Assembly (NCBI RefSeq): GCF_963666665.1
Contig: NZ_OY762999.1
Span: 3,229,501 to 3,293,500, forward strand
Direction: 5' to 3'
Source of the DNA: Maridesulfovibrio sp.
GTDB taxonomy: Bacteria; Desulfobacterota; Desulfovibrionia; Desulfovibrionales; Desulfovibrionaceae
DNA length: 64,000 bases
Part shown: piece after piece, positions 60,623 through 64,000 of the stretch
How the letters are laid out: every line of letters begins with the position of its first letter
Numbering within the stretch: the stretch's first letter is position 1
Notes under the pieces: generated by a model
The model's database searches: none
What the model was told of the DNA's origin: nothing
The model's input: the letters and a program-made list of their open reading frames with translations, nothing else
Program-made: the position numbers and the translations under genes

Positions 60623-62480
60623 TCTTCCCACTGGATGTTTTGGGCAGCTCATCCCTGAATTCTACAGAGCGCACTATCACGATGGGACCGAGTTCGCGAC
60701 TGACCTGCTCTTTCAATTCCCGGTGCAGGTCATCGGACTCCACAAATCCATGATTCAGGGTCACATAAGCCTTGGCAACCTGCCCCTTGATCTTGTCTGC
60801 AACACCGACCACAACAGCTTCCGCAACCTGCGGATGCTTGGTCAGCGCACATTCAACCTCGGCGGTTCCAATACGGTGTCCTGAAATATTAAGCACATCG
60901 TCGGCGCGTCCCTGAATCCAGAAATAGCCGTCCTCATCCTTGCGGGCAACGTCCCCGGCATAGAACATGCCCGGTATGCGCTTCCAATAGTGGGCCATGA
61001 CCTCTTCACGATCACCGATCACATCGCTGAACATCGCCGGCCACGGCTTCTTGATCACCAGCAAACCGCCTTTGCCATCAGGTACGGGATTACCCTCAGC
61101 ATCCACAACATCGGCATCAATGCCGGGCAGGGGTCTGGTTACGGAACCGGGCTTCAGCACAGATACCGGCAGCGGACTGATCATGATCATTCCGGTTTCG
61201 GTCTGCCACCATGTATCCAGTACCGGACACTGGCCCTTACCTATATTCTCGTACATCCAGAGCCATGCTTCGGTATTAAACGGCTCACCAACCGCACCGA
61301 GAATACGCAGGGAAGAAAGATCGTGCTGTTCCGGATAGCGGTGCCCGAACCGCATAAGGGTTCTGATCTGGGTGGGCGAGGTATAAAAAATAGTAACCCC
61401 GTACTTGGAAACAATATTCCAGAGTCGGTCCGCCTGCGGATAGAGGGAGTGCCCCTCATACATGACGGTAGTCGTTCCGGCCAGCAAAGGGCCGTAAACA
61501 AGGTAGCTATGCCCGGTGATCCATCCCGGATCAGCGGAGCACCAGAAAATATCTGTGGGCTTGAGATCAAAAACCCATTTGAAGGTGCGGTGCACACCGA
61601 CCATGTAACCGCCGTGGGAATGGACCAAACCTTTGGGTTTCCCCGTAGTGCCGGAAGTGTGCATGATGAAGAGAGGATCATCGGCTGCCATAATCTCGGC
61701 AGGAGCGTGGGGGCGTTCATGACGGACAAGATCCTCGTACCAGCAGTCGCGGGCGGAATCCATGTTCACGTCCACGTTGGCCCGGTGGACCACAACGACA
61801 GACTCCAGATTCTGTGCAGGATCATCAAGCAGGGCTCGATCAACCTCTTCCTTGAGACGGATAACCTGACCGTTGCGATAGAAACCGTCCACAGTAACAA
61901 CCACACGGGGGTCAACTTCCCGGACACGCTCGCGCAGCAGTAGTGCTGAGAAACCGGAAAATACCATGGAATGCACGGCCCCGATACGGGCACAGGCCAG
62001 CATGGCGATTACCGTTTCAGGAAGCTGGGGCATATAAAGGACGACCCGGTCCCCTTTACCTACGCCAAGCCCTCTCAGGCCGTTGGCAAAACGGTTCACT
62101 GCCCGATAAAGTTCATAATAGGTATATTGGCGGGAATCACCCGGCTCACCTTCCCAGATCAAAGCCAGACGATTCTTGTTAACTGTCTCGATATGGCGAT
62201 CAAGGGCGTTGTAGACAATATTGCAGCGCGCTCCGCTGAACCAATGGTAATTGGGGGCATCGGAAATGTCACAGACCTGTTCCCATTTTTTGAACCAGTC
62301 CAGTTCTTCAGCTGCTTCTTCCCAATAGGAACAGAGGTCCACCTCCGCCAATTCCCGCGCTGCGCGCAGATCCTGCGGATTGATTCCTGCCTCAATAAGC
62401 ATTTGGGGCAGGGGGCGGAAGACTCTCTCTTCGTGCAACAGGCTGTCCAGTGTTTCTTTATGATCCACTACGCCCTCCAT
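60600..62480 (-). CDS. acsA: Acetyl-CoA synthetase
   Basis: This enzyme forms acetyl-CoA from acetate, ATP and CoA. The 626-residue protein has the AMP-binding core (MHTSGTTGKPKGLVHSHGGYM, about residues 265-285), the A5-A8 motifs WWQTETGM (about 410) and GRADDVLNISGHRIGTAEVE (about 513-532), and the C-terminal LPKTSSGKIKRSEL with the regulatory lysine. GGATTA lies before the ATG. Its 3' end overlaps lysR. A LytTR-type regulator lies upstream on the same strand and may control it. Confidence 0.95.
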   Translation of the reverse strand: MEGVVDHKETLDSLLHEERVFRPLPQMLIEAGINPQDLRAARELAEVDLCSYWEEAAEELDWFKKWEQVCDISDAPNYHWFSGARCNIVYNALDRHIETVNKNRLALIWEGEPGDSRQYTYYELYRAVNRFANGLRGLGVGKGDRVVLYMPQLPETVIAMLACARIGAVHSMVFSGFSALLLRERVREVDPRVVVTVDGFYRNGQVIRLKEEVDRALLDDPAQNLESVVVVHRANVDVNMDSARDCWYEDLVRHERPHAPAEIMAADDPLFIMHTSGTTGKPKGLVHSHGGYMVGVHRTFKWVFDLKPTDIFWCSADPGWITGHSYLVYGPLLAGTTTVMYEGHSLYPQADRLWNIVSKYGVTIFYTSPTQIRTLMRFGHRYPEQHDLSSLRILGAVGEPFNTEAWLWMYENIGKGQCPVLDTWWQTETGMIMISPLPVSVLKPGSVTRPLPGIDADVVDAEGNPVPDGKGGLLVIKKPWPAMFSDVIGDREEVMAHYWKRIPGMFYAGDVARKDEDGYFWIQGRADDVLNISGHRIGTAEVECALTKHPQVAEAVVVGVADKIKGQVAKAYVTLNHGFVESDDLHRELKEQVSRELGPIVIVRSVEFRDELPKTSSGKIKRSELC

Positions 62481-62624
62481 TAGTTAATCCAGCCAAAGAC
62501 ACCTCGAAATTTAAAACGTGCTTTACCCCAAGAACTGTATGTCCGATTATATTTGTACATACCCGGTCAGGACAATGCAGTCCATATTCGGCAAACGGCA
62601 TGAGTGTATCGGTAAGCGGCATGA

Positions 62625-63491
62625 TCACATCCCCAGAATCTGCTTGAGTTTGCTGATCCGCCTGCGACTGATGGGCAGCTCGATCCTTGTACGACCTGCA
62701 GTGCGGAGCATAAAGTTACTACCCGGCAGAGAGGCTATTTCTGTAACCATTTCCAGATTTACCAAATACTTGCGATGCACCCTGAAAAAACGGTGCGGGC
62801 CGAGGCGCTCCTCGAGAGTTTTTAACCTGTGGGAAGTAAGAAATTTTTGATTGGCTGTGTGCACGTAGGAATAATCTTCGTAAGCTTCCACAAAGATGAT
62901 CTGAGTATAAGGAATAAGCATCATGCGCCCGTCCAGATTGACCGGGAGCTTTTCTATCTCCGGCTGGCGGGTCTGAGAAAAATCCCATGCATTCTTGAGT
63001 GCGGAAAGAAATTTGTCCTGCTCATCCTCGCCAAGTGAAAGCTGCAAAGTCTCTTCCCCGGTCTCCACGCCGGTCCCGGACTCCTTCCAATCTGAAGGCT
63101 CGGGGATTTCCCGGAAATGACTCTTAAAACGGGCAATACGTTCCAGAGTTTTCTGCATGCGCTCTTCATCAGGAGGCCAGATAAGATAATCAACTGCCCC
63201 AAGCTCAAAAGCCTCATAAGCATTGGTCTCATCTCCGGCGAGAAAGATCAGTCCTGGTTTATGTTTACTGGCTCCCAATGCCTGAGCTAATTCAGCACCG
63301 CTTATACCCTCTTCATAATCAAAACCCAAAAATATAATCCCGTACCCCACGGCTTTATGAAGCTCCAAGGCTTCATCAGCATTAACAGTTTCACCCAATA
63401 CACGTACCAGCTTAACTCCGCGGAGAGCTTTGCGTATAGCTGAACGGACCTCTGAGTCCGGGTGAAGAATGAGGGTTTTAAGGCTGGGCAA
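62625..63491 (-). CDS. LytTR-type regulator with a degenerate receiver domain
   Basis: This 288-residue protein has an N-terminal receiver-like fold and a C-terminal LytTR DNA-binding domain (about residues 183-288; MMLIPYTQIIFVEAYEDYSYVHT and FFRVHRKYLVNLEMV). In the receiver the phosphoacceptor Asp is missing: IIFLGFDYEEGISG reads FLG where FLD is normal, the acidic DD pair is reduced to HPDSE, and the conserved Lys is replaced in LIWPPD. It is therefore probably not controlled by phosphorylation. The start is TTG at 63491, with GGGAG 5 bases upstream. It may regulate acs downstream. Confidence 0.83.
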   Translation of the reverse strand: MPSLKTLILHPDSEVRSAIRKALRGVKLVRVLGETVNADEALELHKAVGYGIIFLGFDYEEGISGAELAQALGASKHKPGLIFLAGDETNAYEAFELGAVDYLIWPPDEERMQKTLERIARFKSHFREIPEPSDWKESGTGVETGEETLQLSLGEDEQDKFLSALKNAWDFSQTRQPEIEKLPVNLDGRMMLIPYTQIIFVEAYEDYSYVHTANQKFLTSHRLKTLEERLGPHRFFRVHRKYLVNLEMVTEIASLPGSNFMLRTAGRTRIELPISRRRISKLKQILGM

Positions 63492-63637
63492 AGGAACTCC
63501 CGTGATTACAATTAATCCAATTATTCAAGGGATAGCTTGAATTTGGACAGACTGCAAGCATCTATTCTTTTCAACTAAACCCGTCTTTATCATACCTTAT
63601 AAGTGTGATACACCCTCAATCTATAATTCAAAAAGGG

Positions 63638-63670
63638 TTGACACAAACAAGAACTATTACTATTTTGTGT
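63638..63670 (+). promoter_or_regulatory. Promoter and inverted repeat of the PerR/Fur-type gene
   Basis: TTGACA (63638-63643), 17 bases, then TATTTT (63661-63666). ACACAAA (63641-63647) and TTTGTGT (63664-63670) form a 7-bp inverted repeat that overlaps both elements. This is a typical place for autoregulation. Confidence 0.6.
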
Positions 63671-63683
63671 GCAAGAGGTGCAC

Positions 63684-64000
63684 ATGAAAATAGGACAAAG
63701 ACGATCAAAACAGAGAGAACTCATACTTGAGGAACTCAAAGGACTGACCTGTCATCCCACCGCGGATGAACTGTATGAAAGAGTACGTAAAAGGCTCCCC
63801 AATATCAGCTTGGGAACCGTATACCGCAACTTGGAACTTATGGCGGACAACGGTGTCATCCTCAAGATTGAGACAAGCGGAAAAAACAGATTTGATGGAA
63901 ATGCCGAACCGCATCCGCATATCAGATGTTTACAATGCGGCAAGGTAGATGACATTATGAACAACGTAGCAGCCCCTGCAATCAACGCTGTTGAAGCCCG
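63684..64000 (+). CDS. PerR/Fur-family regulator (truncated by window end)
   Basis: This Fur-superfamily regulator runs off the window after 105 codons. The N-terminal winged helix (RSKQRELILEELKGL, TADELYERVRK, SLGTVYRNLELMADNGVI) is followed by a metal-binding region with EPHPHIRCLQCGKVDDI (about residues 77-93), where CxxC and the HPH pair suit a Cys4-zinc and peroxide-sensing site. It lies closer to PerR than to the Fur at 40644 by the short HPHIRC loop, but the C-terminus is needed to decide. AAGAGG lies 5 bases before the ATG. Protein from 63684. Confidence 0.85.
   Translation, partial: MKIGQRRSKQRELILEELKGLTCHPTADELYERVRKRLPNISLGTVYRNLELMADNGVILKIETSGKNRFDGNAEPHPHIRCLQCGKVDDIMNNVAAPAINAVEA

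Noticed and set aside
60990..61943. 317-codon open frame antisense to acetyl-CoA synthetase
   Set aside because: Shadow of the real gene, no family resemblance.

Overview
The window looks like chromosomal DNA of a marine sulfate-reducing Desulfobacterota bacterium of the Desulfovibrio / Maridesulfovibrio type. This is an inference from gene content: a three-domain NifU with NifS used as general Fe-S assembly genes, feoAB with a DUF4198 partner, Fur and PerR-type regulators, very large multidomain hybrid kinases, and a ferrosome-like P-type ATPase cluster. Base composition is moderate, with short AT-rich intergenic regions. I see no rRNA, tRNA, CRISPR array, insertion sequence or integrase.

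Layout. 0-9 kb: hisS-aspS, a DUF2628 membrane protein, a secreted caspase-like protein, cysK-cysE, and nifU-nifS. 9-17 kb: butyrate kinase facing a TetR regulator; a small RHS-protein locus with a membrane protein at its 3' end that looks like an immunity protein; a second TetR; a DUF1007-NicO nickel/cobalt module. 17-34 kb: a 2136-residue hybrid kinase with a degenerate protein-kinase domain, a methyltransferase, prfC, a ribonuclease D-like exonuclease, an exported protein with an internal duplication, a nucleoside-recognition (Gate) membrane protein, panB, an S24 phage-type repressor, a soluble histidine kinase and serB.

34-49 kb is the most distinctive part and is organised around iron. 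The feoA-feoB operon, with two exported accessory proteins, faces a diguanylate cyclase gene. Next comes fur, whose promoter is exactly covered by two abutting Fur-box-like sequences. Rightward from there runs a series of unusual genes: a glycine/alanine-rich hydrophobic protein, a CPC-type P1B ATPase, a stand-alone HMA-like protein, two small membrane-anchor proteins (one with a Gln/Pro/Tyr-rich low-complexity tail), an 88-residue membrane protein, a second P1B-like ATPase whose membrane motif is YSCA instead of CPC, and a protein with FeoA-like repeats. Both ATPases and the stand-alone protein carry an Arg-rich H-x-[IL]-P-x-R-I-R-x-K motif where CxxC metal-binding motifs usually sit. This matches what is known of ferrosome (fez) iron-storage organelle loci, and I regard it as the exciting system in the window.

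49-64 kb: rlmN with an ArnT-like glycosyltransferase, a POTRA-plus-repeat envelope protein, a CII-like phage regulator, a phosphate module (PhoR-like kinase, PiT transporter, DUF47/PhoU-like protein) preceded by three Pho-box-like 11-bp direct repeats, an SMR transporter, a LysR regulator, acetyl-CoA synthetase, a LytTR regulator with a degenerate receiver domain, and the start of a PerR/Fur-family gene cut by the window end.

Several starts were moved from the longest open frame to a codon with a good Shine-Dalgarno sequence. Four look like TTG or GTG starts preceded by purine-rich sites (S24 repressor, PhoR, LytTR regulator, Gate protein).
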